A stretch of 64,000 nucleotides of DNA, taken from Cellulophaga fucicola (lineage in GTDB: Bacteria > Bacteroidota > Bacteroidia > Flavobacteriales > Flavobacteriaceae). The position numbers were made by a program, and so were the translations under genes. The notes under the pieces were generated by a model. The model was given only the letters and a program-made list of their open reading frames with translations, did not search any database and was not told the origin of the DNA. Shown piece after piece: positions 8,547-16,831 of the stretch; position 1 is the stretch's first letter, and each line of letters starts with the position of its first letter. Location of the stretch: the NCBI RefSeq assembly GCF_900119145.1, contig NZ_FPIY01000002.1:1-64000 (forward strand), given 5' to 3'.

Positions 8547-9500
8547 TTAGCCGTTAAAGACTCCCATATTAGCATATTTATCCATTCTAGTTTCTACCAA
8601 TTCTTTTGGTGATAACTTTTTAAGCTCTTCAAAATGAGAAATAATTTTGTTTTTTACAATAGTAAAATTCTTTTCTCTGTTTGCATGTGCTCCTCCTGCA
8701 GGTTCACGCACAATTTCATCAATAAGCTTTAATTTTTTCATATCTGTTGCTGTAAGTTTTAATGCTTCAGCAGCTTGTTCTTTATATTCCCAGCTTCTCC
8801 ATAAAATTGAAGAACAAGATTCTGGAGAAATAACAGAGTACCAAGTGTTTTCTAACATTAATACTTTATCACCAACACCTATACCTAATGCACCACCAGA
8901 AGCACCTTCTCCTATTATTACAACAATAATTGGCACTTTTAGACGTGTCATTTCTAAAATGTTACGAGCAATAGCTTCTCCTTGTCCGCGTTCTTCTGCT
9001 TCTATACCTGGATAAGCACCTGGTGTATCTATAAGACATACTACAGGAACATCAAATTTTTCTGCAGATTTCATTAAACGTAATGCTTTACGGTAACCCT
9101 CTGGGTTTGCCATTCCAAAATTACGATATTGTCTTGTTTTTGTATTGTATCCTTTTTGCTGACCAATAAACATAAAACTTTGGTCACCTATTTTACCAAG
9201 GCCACCAATCATTGCTTTATCATCTTTTACAGTACGGTCTCCATGCAACTCTAAAAAAGTCTCACCACAGATTGCATTAATGTAATCTAATGTATAAGGT
9301 CTATTAGGGTGTCTAGATAATTGTACCCTTTGCCAAGGTGTAAGATTTTTATATATATCTTTTCTAGTCTCTGTTAGTTTTTTCTCTATCTGCTTGCAAG
9401 TTTCAGATACATCTACATCACTCTCTTTGCCAATAATCTGACACTTATCTAACTGCTCTTCTAGTTCTTTGATAGGGAGTTCAAAGTCTAAATATTCCAT
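8547..9500 (-). CDS. accA: Acetyl-CoA carboxylase carboxyltransferase subunit alpha
   Basis: 317 residues, standard for AccA. It pairs with AccD to transfer the carboxyl group from biotin to acetyl-CoA, the first committed step of fatty acid synthesis. Visible family motifs include [28 protein letters not shown], the oxyanion-forming [15 protein letters not shown] and the downstream [12 protein letters not shown] -7 element (TATATTTG on the minus strand, 9533-9540) precedes it. Confidence 0.97.
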   Translation of the reverse strand: MEYLDFELPIKELEEQLDKCQIIGKESDVDVSETCKQIEKKLTETRKDIYKNLTPWQRVQLSRHPNRPYTLDYINAICGETFLELHGDRTVKDDKAMIGGLGKIGDQSFMFIGQQKGYNTKTRQYRNFGMANPEGYRKALRLMKSAEKFDVPVVCLIDTPGAYPGIEAEERGQGEAIARNILEMTRLKVPIIVVIIGEGASGGALGIGVGDKVLMLENTWYSVISPESCSSILWRSWEYKEQAAEALKLTATDMKKLKLIDEIVREPAGGAHANREKNFTIVKNKIISHFEELKKLSPKELVETRMDKYANMGVFNG

Positions 9501-9621
9501 ATTTTCAAATAGGTTTGATTTATATCAATAAACAAATATAGAACATTAAAGTAATTCACCTATTAGACTAGTATAAAAATCCTGAAAATATAAGAAAAAA
9601 ACAATTTTAAATTGCCCAAAA

Positions 9622-11808
9622 TTACTCTGTAAATAACAGCTCTCTATATTTAGTCAATGGCCATAACTCATTATCTATCAACTGTTCTAACTTATCACTA
9701 TTGTATCTAATTTCTTCAAAATACGGCTTAACATTATCGCAGTATGCAAATGCTTTTTTAGTTAAATCTTTTAAATTATTTGCATCTCTACGTGCTTGCG
9801 TCATTTCATCTACCTTAGATTTTACAGTATTTACATACGTGGCAATTTCTTCAATTATTGTTAATTGTGCTGCCGCCATTGTCTTGTAAGAATCGCCATA
9901 AATGTCTTTTAAACCCATTACAGTTTTTAATAATTTATTTTGATATGCCAATGCCGCTGGTACTATATGCCCATAAACTAACTCGTTAAAAACTCTACCT
10001 TCTATTTGCAAGTGCATAATATAAGATTCTAGTTCTATTTCTTGTCTTGCAGTAACCTCTACCTCACTCATTACCTTCATAGACTTAAAAAGATCTAAAC
10101 TATCTTTAGAGGTTAATACTTTTAAAGCTTCTGGTGTAGTTTTGTTATTGCTTAACTTACGTTTTTTAGCTTCCTTCTCCCATTCTTTGCTATAACCATC
10201 ACCATCAAACCTAATTCGTTTAGATGTTTTAATATACTCACGTAAAACATTAAAAACAGCTTCATCTTTTTTAAGGTTCTTTTTATCTATGAGCTTATCT
10301 ACTTCTTTTTTAAACTCTATTAACTGCTTGGCAACTACAGTATTTAAAACAGTCATTGGTTTAGAACAGTTTGTTTTAGAACCAACACCACGCATCTCAA
10401 ACTTATTACCTGTAAAAGCAAAAGGAGATGTTCTATTTCTGTCTGTATTATCTAATAGTATTTCTGGTATTTTACCTACTACATTTAATTTAAGCTCCGT
10501 TTTTTCTTCTGGTGATAATTTACCTTTAGAAACGCCCTCTAGCTCATCTAAAACACTGCTTAATTGTGTCCCTATAAAGATTGAAAATATTGCTGGCGGT
10601 GCTTCATTTGCTCCTAATCTATGATCGTTACTTGCAGATGCTATTGATGATCTTAACAACTCCTCGTATGTATCTACTGCTTTTATAGTATTAATAAAGA
10701 ACGTTAAAAACTGAAGATTCTTCATTGGTGTAGAACCAGGACTTAATAAGTTGGTACCCGTATCTGTAGCTAAAGACCAGTTGTTATGTTTACCTGAACC
10801 ATTTACGTGTGCAAACGGTTTTTCATGAAACAACACCTTTAAATTATGCTTGTCTGCTATTTTATCCATAACATCCATTAATAATAGGTTATGGTCTACA
10901 GCTAAATTTGCTTCTTCAAAAACAGGAGCAAGCTCAAACTGATTAGGAGCAACCTCGTTATGTCTAGTTTTAACGGGTATACCCAATTTAATACACTCTA
11001 TTTCTAACTCTTTCATAAAGTTAAGAACTCTGGCAGGTATAACGCCAAAATAGTGATCGTCTAACTGTTGCCCTTTTGCAGCATGGTGCCCAACTAAAGT
11101 TCTACCTGTTAATAATATGTCTGGTCTAGAATATGCTAAAGCTTTATCTATTAAAAAGTATTCTTGCTCCCAACCTAAGGTTGCATTTACTTTAGTTACG
11201 TTTTTATCAAAATACTTTGCTACCGCCGTTGCAGCCTCATCTACCGCAGATAATGCACGTAAAAGCGGAGCCTTATTGTCCAAAGCTTCACCAGTGTACG
11301 ATACAAATATGGTTGGTATACATAAGGTTTTATCATATATAAATGCAGCCGAAGTAGGATCCCAAGCTGTGTAACCTCTTGCTTCAAACGTGTTTCTTAT
11401 TCCGCCACTAGGAAAACTAGATGCATCTGGTTCTTGCTGCACTAATTGTCCGCCTCCAAATTTCTCTAATGCTCTACCATCAGATAAAATATCAAAAAAA
11501 GCATCGTGTTTTTCAGCCGTACTACCTGTTAGTGGCTGAAACCAATGTGTGTAATGTGTAGCTCCTAAAGATATAGCCCATGACTTTATACCTTCTGCTA
11601 CTTGGTCTGCAATTTTTCTATCAATCTTAGCTCCAGAAAAAATAGCAGCTTTTACGGTTGCCAATGCATCTTTGGTTAAAAATTGCAACATTCGCTCTTC
11701 ATTAAAAACCTGGTTACCAAACTTTTTAGATCTGATTCCTTTTTCATTTATAACAAAATTTGGTCTAGAAAGACTTTCTTTAACAGCATTGAACCTTACT
11801 ACAGACAT
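9622..11808 (-). CDS. glnN: Glutamine synthetase type III
   Basis: 728 residues, the length of GSIII (GlnN), the dodecameric form common in Bacteroidota. It converts glutamate, ammonia and ATP to glutamine. Recognizable segments are THWFQPLTGSTAEKHDAF, the ATP-site LGWEQEYFLID, the glutamate-site VNGSGKHNNWS, and the C-terminal helical GSIII extension. It is divergent from a type II enzyme, so the cell has two unrelated GS forms sharing one 203-base control region. A -7 element, TAATTTTG on the minus strand, lies at 11838-11845. Confidence 0.97.
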   Translation of the reverse strand: MSVVRFNAVKESLSRPNFVINEKGIRSKKFGNQVFNEERMLQFLTKDALATVKAAIFSGAKIDRKIADQVAEGIKSWAISLGATHYTHWFQPLTGSTAEKHDAFFDILSDGRALEKFGGGQLVQQEPDASSFPSGGIRNTFEARGYTAWDPTSAAFIYDKTLCIPTIFVSYTGEALDNKAPLLRALSAVDEAATAVAKYFDKNVTKVNATLGWEQEYFLIDKALAYSRPDILLTGRTLVGHHAAKGQQLDDHYFGVIPARVLNFMKELEIECIKLGIPVKTRHNEVAPNQFELAPVFEEANLAVDHNLLLMDVMDKIADKHNLKVLFHEKPFAHVNGSGKHNNWSLATDTGTNLLSPGSTPMKNLQFLTFFINTIKAVDTYEELLRSSIASASNDHRLGANEAPPAIFSIFIGTQLSSVLDELEGVSKGKLSPEEKTELKLNVVGKIPEILLDNTDRNRTSPFAFTGNKFEMRGVGSKTNCSKPMTVLNTVVAKQLIEFKKEVDKLIDKKNLKKDEAVFNVLREYIKTSKRIRFDGDGYSKEWEKEAKKRKLSNNKTTPEALKVLTSKDSLDLFKSMKVMSEVEVTARQEIELESYIMHLQIEGRVFNELVYGHIVPAALAYQNKLLKTVMGLKDIYGDSYKTMAAAQLTIIEEIATYVNTVKSKVDEMTQARRDANNLKDLTKKAFAYCDNVKPYFEEIRYNSDKLEQLIDNELWPLTKYRELLFTE

Positions 11809-12011
11809 ATGTATATATTTAAAAGTAATATGAATTGCAAAATTAGTAATTAAACTGATTAAAAATGTAAAATTTCTATTTTACCCCTAAAAAAACAAGG
11901 GTATCAAGAATTACAACTAATATTTTAGCAATTACCCCTATAAAAATTATGGATATACAATGAAAAAAATTATTTTTGCTTCATCTTTAATGAAATATCA
12001 ACAACAACATT
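11809..12011. promoter_or_regulatory. Divergent glnN/glnA control region
   Basis: 203 AT-rich bases hold candidate -7 elements for both genes: TAATTTTG toward glnN (11838-11845, minus) and TATTTTTG toward glnA (11971-11978, plus). Neither has a convincing -33 TTTG at the right distance, suggesting activator-dependent transcription. No clear palindromic operator is seen. Confidence 0.45.
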
Positions 12012-13028
12012 ATGAGTAAATCTAAATTAGAGTATATCTGGCTTGATGGTTACAAGCCAACTCAAAACATGAGAAGTAAAACTAAAGTAGTAGAAGACTT
12101 TAGCGGAAAACTAGAAGATTGTGAAATCTGGTCTTTTGATGGTTCTTCTACAAGACAAGCTTCTGGTGGATCTTCTGACTGTTTATTAAAACCTGTTGCA
12201 ATTTATCCAGATCCTGCACGTAAGGATGGATTTTTAGTAATGACTGAAGTTTTAAATGCAGATGGCACTCCTCACGAATCTAACGGAAGAGCTACAATCG
12301 ATGATAATGACAATGATTTCTGGTTCGGTTTTGAGCAAGAATATTTTATTATGGATACGCAAACACAATTACCTTTAGGTTTCCCTATTGGTGGTTATCC
12401 TGCTCCACAAGGTATGTACTACTGTTCTGTTGGTGGTAAACACACTCACGGTAGAGATTTAGTTGAACAGCATGCAGATCTTTGTATTGCTGCTGGATTA
12501 AATTTTGAAGGTATTAACCAAGAGGTTGCTTCTGGTCAGTGGGAGTATCAATTGTTTGCAAAAGGTGCTAAAAAAGCTGGTGATGAGATCTGGGTATCTC
12601 GTTACCTATTAGATAGATTAACAGAACAATATGGTTACTATATAGAATACCACCCAAAACCATTAGGTAAAGATATGGATTGGAATGGTTCTGGTATGCA
12701 CGCTAACTTCTCTAACACTATTTTAAGAACTTGTGGTTCTCAAGAAGTTTACGAGAAAATATGTGAAGCATTTAGACCTGTAGTAAAAGAGCACATTGCT
12801 GTTTACGGTGAGTTTAACGACCAACGTTTAACTGGTGAGCATGAAACTGCATCTATTCACGATTTTAGCTATGGTATTTCAGATAGAGGTGCTTCTATTC
12901 GTATTCCTATTATTACAGTAGAAAAAGGCTGGAAAGGTTGGTTAGAAGACAGAAGACCTGCATCTAACGGAGATCCTTACAAGATTGCTGGTAGAATTAT
13001 AAAAACAGTAAAATCTGCTAAGATTTAA
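12012..13028 (+). CDS. glnA: Glutamine synthetase type II (beta-grasp family)
   Basis: 338 residues. The sequence follows the eukaryote-like GSII pattern: N-terminal beta-grasp domain (KLEYIWLDGYKPTQNMRSKT), then EIWSFDGSST, the catalytic FGFEQEYFI and NGSGMHANFSN, and KWGWLEDRRPASNGDPY-like C-terminus. It is much shorter than GSI (about 470) and GSIII. It assimilates ammonia into glutamine. A GSII beside a divergent GSIII is a known flavobacterial arrangement. Confidence 0.95.
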   Translation: MSKSKLEYIWLDGYKPTQNMRSKTKVVEDFSGKLEDCEIWSFDGSSTRQASGGSSDCLLKPVAIYPDPARKDGFLVMTEVLNADGTPHESNGRATIDDNDNDFWFGFEQEYFIMDTQTQLPLGFPIGGYPAPQGMYYCSVGGKHTHGRDLVEQHADLCIAAGLNFEGINQEVASGQWEYQLFAKGAKKAGDEIWVSRYLLDRLTEQYGYYIEYHPKPLGKDMDWNGSGMHANFSNTILRTCGSQEVYEKICEAFRPVVKEHIAVYGEFNDQRLTGEHETASIHDFSYGISDRGASIRIPIITVEKGWKGWLEDRRPASNGDPYKIAGRIIKTVKSAKI

Positions 13029-13050
13029 ACTTATAATTAAATTGATATAA

Positions 13051-13086
13051 AAAACGCCTAAGATAACATCTTAGGCGTTTTTGTTT
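13051..13086. terminator. Bidirectional terminator between glnA and the antiporter gene
   Basis: AAAACGCCTAAGAT and ATCTTAGGCGTTTT form a 14-bp perfect stem with a 3-base loop (13051-13081), with A and T tracts on either side. It can serve both convergent genes. Confidence 0.92.
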
Positions 13087-13106
13087 TATATAAAATGTTG
13101 TACTTT

Positions 13107-14042
13107 TTAAATTGTAAAATAAACAAAGGTTGCATAGCCTCCTAAAAGTATAATACCATCTCGCCAACCTAAACGCAATCCTCTAGGTATAAATACCAGA
13201 GGCAATAGTATAAATGCAAAGCCTAGCATCCATAAAATATCATTACTTAACAATGTATTATCTACAACTCTTAATGGTGTTATCATTGCTGTTATACCTA
13301 AGACTGCAAAAATATTGAAAATATTAGAGCCTATTAAGTTACCTAAAGATATTGCTTTCTCCTTTTTAATTACGGCTATTACAGATGCTGCTAATTCTGG
13401 TATACTTGTACCTATAGATACAACTGTTACCCCTATTACTCTTTCGCTAACATTATAAAATCTAGCCAAACCAGTTGCTCCACTTACCAATAACTCTGAG
13501 CCACCCCATAAGCCTAAGCCTCCTAAAACTAAAAATAGTATCATTTTAAAGGTTGGTAAAGGTTTGTCATCTTCTGGAGCCTCATCTTCTACCGCTGTTT
13601 TTTGAAACTTTATTAAGTATACTATATATACAATTAATAAAGCAACCATTATAAGACCTTCATAAAATTCTATAACACCATCAAAATAGATAAATACAAA
13701 AAAGATTAAAGAAGCAACTATTAAAATAGGCCAGTCTGTTGTATAAAAACTTTTACGTACATCTATAGAACCCAACATTACAATTACACCTAAAACCAAA
13801 CCTAAATTGGCAATATTAGAACCTACAACGTTACCCAAGGCTAAATCCGGAGAGCCATCTAAGGCTGCTTTAATACTTACAATTAATTCTGGTGCAGACG
13901 TTGCAAAAGAGACAACCGTCATCCCCACTACAATTTTTGGTATTTGTAATCTTAAAGAAAGTGCTACTGAGGATTTTAATAACCAGTTACCACCCATTAT
14001 TAAAAAAACCAAACCAATAACTATGTACACTATATTTAGCAT
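13107..14042 (-). CDS. Calcium/sodium antiporter (CaCA family)
   Basis: 311 residues, ten hydrophobic spans in two inverted halves. Each half carries a CaCA alpha-repeat: SFATSAPELIVSIKAA with GNVVGSNIANLG in the first, and SIGTSIPELAASVIAV with GNLIGSNIFNIF in the second. The Glu of PEL and Asn of GSN are the ion ligands. It exchanges Na+ or H+ for Ca2+ across the inner membrane, like E. coli YrbG. A -7 element (TATATTTG, minus, 14059-14066) is just upstream. Confidence 0.95.
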   Translation of the reverse strand: MLNIVYIVIGLVFLIMGGNWLLKSSVALSLRLQIPKIVVGMTVVSFATSAPELIVSIKAALDGSPDLALGNVVGSNIANLGLVLGVIVMLGSIDVRKSFYTTDWPILIVASLIFFVFIYFDGVIEFYEGLIMVALLIVYIVYLIKFQKTAVEDEAPEDDKPLPTFKMILFLVLGGLGLWGGSELLVSGATGLARFYNVSERVIGVTVVSIGTSIPELAASVIAVIKKEKAISLGNLIGSNIFNIFAVLGITAMITPLRVVDNTLLSNDILWMLGFAFILLPLVFIPRGLRLGWRDGIILLGGYATFVYFTI

Positions 14043-14066
14043 CTACTATTTTTTTAAGCAAATATA

Positions 14067-14459
14067 AGAATTAGAATGTGACAATTATTTCTCGAATTTC
14101 AATATTTTTTTATAAAATAAGAAGGCTAAAAACAGAAATAAACTACAGTAACTTTTTATGAAACAAGCTAAAATGATGTTTTAAATAATGAAAACCTCCT
14201 TGCTTATATATTTTACATCAAAAATATCCCTACAATAATTACAGATAACAACAATAATTACATTTTGATATTACAAATTAAAACAATATTAAAGATTAAT
14301 ATAAAAATATTAAAACAAATAAGATTTAAACACTTTCAATAGTGTATTCAACTGCATTAATAATGATCTACTTATTTGGATGTGAACATTTTTTCTGATT
14401 ATATTGATTTAACAATCGATTGCTTACAACTAATTATTAACCTTAAAAACCACACAACT
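14067..14459. other. AT-rich intergenic region
   Basis: About 390 bases between the antiporter promoter and a possible 20-residue peptide. I see no open frame of use, no repeat shared with the accessory islands, and no clear RNA structure. Confidence 0.5.
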
Positions 14460-14522
14460 ATGATTATTCTATCAGAAATTTTATTTAGTTACATCATTTT
14501 ACTTGTTATACTACTATTCTAA
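14460..14522 (+). CDS. Possible 20-residue hydrophobic micropeptide
   Basis: The frame encodes MIILSEILFSYIILLVILLF and a stop. It is almost entirely membrane-helix-like. It is followed 28 bases later by a strong terminator (14551-14582) that has no other gene to serve, so a short transcript ends here. It could equally be a small regulatory RNA. No promoter with both elements is evident. Confidence 0.25.
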   Translation: MIILSEILFSYIILLVILLF

Positions 14523-14550
14523 GAATAATTATATAGGCCTATATAAATAT

Positions 14551-14582
14551 AAAGGTTGCTTATAGCAACCTTTATTCTTTTT
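14551..14582 (+). terminator. Terminator of an orphan short transcript
   Basis: AAAGGTTGCT and AGCAACCTTT form a 10-bp stem with a TAT loop, followed by ATTCTTTTT. No annotated gene lies upstream on this strand within 1.5 kb, pointing to a micropeptide or small RNA. Confidence 0.75.
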
Positions 14583-14592
14583 AGTAATATCA

Positions 14593-14600
14593 TATATTTG
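14593..14600 (+). promoter_or_regulatory. -7 element before the 50-residue protein
   Basis: TATATTTG lies 14 bases before the ATG at 14615. No TTTG is found at the expected -33 distance. Confidence 0.4.
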
Positions 14601-14614
14601 CAGAAATAACTTTT

Positions 14615-14767
14615 ATGAAGAAATCTATATTTAAGTTTTTAGCAAAAATTAATAGAACTCTATTACCTTCTTATAGCAAAAAACAGCTAGACCTATCTAA
14701 AGCCACAAAGTTACAAATGGCTATTATTGGTTGGCGCTATTTTGTAACTACTAATGCAATAGACTAA
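14615..14767 (+). CDS. Small conserved flavobacterial protein (50 aa)
   Basis: 50 residues, MKKSIFKFLAKINRTLLPSY then SKKQLDLSKATKLQMAIIGW and a short end RYFVTTNAID. It is basic and amphipathic. From memory, similar ~50-residue proteins are widespread in Flavobacteriaceae and are sometimes labelled SsrA-binding protein, which its length does not support; SmpB is about 150 residues. It has its own -7 element and overlaps the apt gene tail to tail by 4 bases. Function unknown. Confidence 0.75.
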   Translation: MKKSIFKFLAKINRTLLPSYSKKQLDLSKATKLQMAIIGWRYFVTTNAID

Positions 14768-15276
14768 TAATGTAATAAAGAAGCAACAGTATAGTTTGCA
14801 ATTTTATCTTTACCATTTAAAAAATCTAACTCTATTAAAAAATTACATTGCACTACCTCACCTCCTAATTCTTCAATTAACTCACAAACTGCCTTTGCAG
14901 TGCCACCTGTAGCCAACACATCGTCGTGTATTAGTACTCTATCTCCCTTTTTAATAGCATCTGTGTGTATTTCTAAAGCATCTTCACCATATTCTAAAGA
15001 ATAAGGTTTAGACAACACGTTAAAAGGCAATTTTCCTTTTTTACGCACGGGCACAAAACCTGCATTTAATTTGGTTGCTAAAAGTGTTGCAAAGAAGAAA
15101 CCTCGACTTTCCATACCCACAACTTTGTCTATTTTTTGGTCTTTCACCAAATTTAGGAGCGCATTTGCTGTTTTCTCTAAAATTTCTGCATTATTTAACA
15201 AAGGTGTAATATCCTTAAAAACAATACCTTGCTTAGGAAAATCTTTTATATCTCTAATGTATTCTTTAAAATTCAT
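14764..15276 (-). CDS. apt: Adenine phosphoribosyltransferase
   Basis: 170 residues. It salvages adenine to AMP using PRPP in the cytosol. N-terminus IRDIKDFPKQGIVFKDITPL, the MESRGFFFA segment and the PRPP-binding loop VLIHDDVLATGGTAKA are those of Apt, with length matching the family. It starts 79 bases from the divergent tRNA-Arg gene. Confidence 0.97.
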   Translation of the reverse strand: MNFKEYIRDIKDFPKQGIVFKDITPLLNNAEILEKTANALLNLVKDQKIDKVVGMESRGFFFATLLATKLNAGFVPVRKKGKLPFNVLSKPYSLEYGEDALEIHTDAIKKGDRVLIHDDVLATGGTAKAVCELIEELGGEVVQCNFLIELDFLNGKDKIANYTVASLLHY

Positions 15277-15294
15277 ATATTTCTCTTCAGTAAT

Positions 15295-15325
15295 TTTGTT
15301 GTAAAAGTAAAAAGAAATATATTTG
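15295..15325 (+). promoter_or_regulatory. Promoter of tRNA-Arg
   Basis: TTTG (15295-15298), 19 bases, then TATATTTG (15318-15325): an ideal Bacteroidota promoter about 30 bases before the tRNA. Confidence 0.8.
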
Positions 15326-15355
15326 CAGCCCTGTTAAAGGGAAACTAATTAAAAC

Positions 15356-15429
15356 GGCCTCGTGGCGCAACTGAATAGCGCACTTGATTACGGCTCAAGA
15401 GGTTACTGGTTTGAATCCAGTCGAGGTCA
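15356..15429 (+). tRNA. tRNA-Arg(ACG)
   Basis: 74 bases fold as a cloverleaf. The acceptor stem is GGCCTCG/CGAGGTC with one G-U pair and discriminator A; the D stem is GCGC/GCGC; the anticodon stem CTTGA/TCAAG encloses TTACGGC with anticodon ACG; the T stem is ACTGG/CCAGT. The ACG anticodon implies A34-to-inosine editing by TadA to read CGN codons. CCA is not encoded. It is a single-gene transcript with its own promoter and terminator. Confidence 0.97.
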
Positions 15430-15431
15430 CT

Positions 15432-15470
15432 AAAAGCTTGCAAAATCATAGATTTTGCAAGCTTTTTTAT
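15432..15470 (+). terminator. Terminator of tRNA-Arg
   Basis: AAAAGCTTGCAAAATC and GATTTTGCAAGCTTTT pair perfectly around ATA and run into a T tract; it begins 3 bases after the tRNA. Confidence 0.93.
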
Positions 15471-15513
15471 TTTTACAATAATATGAGTTATTAGCTCTAA
15501 AATTTACTGAAAA

Positions 15514-16515
15514 TTACGCAATCTGCACAACCTTACAATTTTTACCAACTACGTTGTCTTTAAGAAATGGCGTAATTTTATTTAATAAATATTCATACTC
15601 TCTTTCTCCATAAAAATATAATGCAATCTGGTTTTTATTTTCACTATGACTAGGTGTTAACGCTCCGTTGTTTCCAAGAATATTAATAAGAGAGTTGTAT
15701 AACTCTATAACAGTATCTACTTCTATTTGTTCATCCTCTAAAGCTTGTGTATCTATATACACTCCCAAACCAACCAACTTACCAATTGGGTATTCCACAT
15801 TAAATTCTGGATTAACATCTTTGTCTTTAGCATAGTATTTTAACCTAGAACCGTTTGCTACTTCTAGGTTTTTAGCCATAAAGATTAGGTTATTCTTCAT
15901 TTCCTCTGAGTACGATACTAAGTCAATATCAATATCACAAGATGTAGGCTCTCCATTTTCTCCAATTGATGTACCACCACCACTAACGCAACCCCACTTT
16001 TTTAAACGAAGCATATAATCTAAAGAATCTTCTATATGAGCACGATACTTTGGTTGAAGCCTCATATTTAGATTTATTTGTGCATAAGCTTCTGGCACAA
16101 ACGTAAACTCTTCTTCATTAGTTTCATTACTCTCTGAGTCATCACTTAAAAAAGATTTAGCTTCTAATAATAATTCATACGTAGAAGGGTAATCATCACC
16201 TAACTCAATAGCTTTCTCAAAATAAGGTATAGCCTCTATTTCCCTACCATCCATATAAAACAATGAATATCCTACACGAAATTGCCAATCTCTATCTTCT
16301 TTACCTTGCTCACTAACACTTTGTAACAAGCCTAGCGCTTCTTCATAAAGATTAAGGTTATTTAATGCTCTAGCTAAAAGATTGGTTAATAAATAAGAGT
16401 TACTTGTTTCTGGCAAAGACTTTAATTCTAATACTACTTTTAGGTGATTGCCTGTATTATGCCATTCATTTAATTTACTTATAAGCTCTTGTGAGATGTT
16501 TTCTTTTGTTTTCAT
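15514..16515 (-). CDS. TPR protein with unrecognized C-terminal domain
   Basis: 333 residues, no signal peptide. Residues about 1-130 are tetratricopeptide-like helices (LLTNLLARALNNLNLYEEAL, YFEKAIELGDDYPSTYELLL), normally a protein-binding scaffold. An acidic linker (DDSESNETNEEE) leads to a mixed domain with CVSGGGTSIGENGEPTSCDI and DIDLVSYSEEMKNNLIF, which I do not recognize. It is the first of a long run of minus-strand orphan genes; an immunity or inhibitor role would be in keeping with the setting but is a guess. Confidence 0.7.
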   Translation of the reverse strand: MKTKENISQELISKLNEWHNTGNHLKVVLELKSLPETSNSYLLTNLLARALNNLNLYEEALGLLQSVSEQGKEDRDWQFRVGYSLFYMDGREIEAIPYFEKAIELGDDYPSTYELLLEAKSFLSDDSESNETNEEEFTFVPEAYAQINLNMRLQPKYRAHIEDSLDYMLRLKKWGCVSGGGTSIGENGEPTSCDIDIDLVSYSEEMKNNLIFMAKNLEVANGSRLKYYAKDKDVNPEFNVEYPIGKLVGLGVYIDTQALEDEQIEVDTVIELYNSLINILGNNGALTPSHSENKNQIALYFYGEREYEYLLNKITPFLKDNVVGKNCKVVQIA

Positions 16516-16831
16516 TTGTATTACTCTTTAATATCTTATTTCTAATAATTATTGCAAACCTTTTAAGTAAACGCATAAATATGCTTAGCCTATACATTAA
16601 AAGTTTTTTTTAAAATACTAGATCTATTTTTATATAAAAATATTGGAATAGTCCTAAAAGTCTAATCTTAAATATATAAATGTAGAAGTTGAGTTTATAT
16701 TTGATACTATGTAACCAAATTTCGACTGAAAAGTGTCATTATGATTGTTTAATGATAAAGGTTTATATCTATTTTTATTTGAACAAAAAAATAAATCTCG
16801 TTATTAACCTACATAATAAAATCTGCTTAAA
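16516..16831. other. AT-rich gap without a gene
   Basis: 316 bases with no usable frame, no terminator-grade hairpin, and no copy of the repeats found further right. Confidence 0.5.

Noticed and set aside
8647-9015. Plus-strand open frame over accA
   Set aside because: It is a shadow of accA with no start signal and no protein-like composition.
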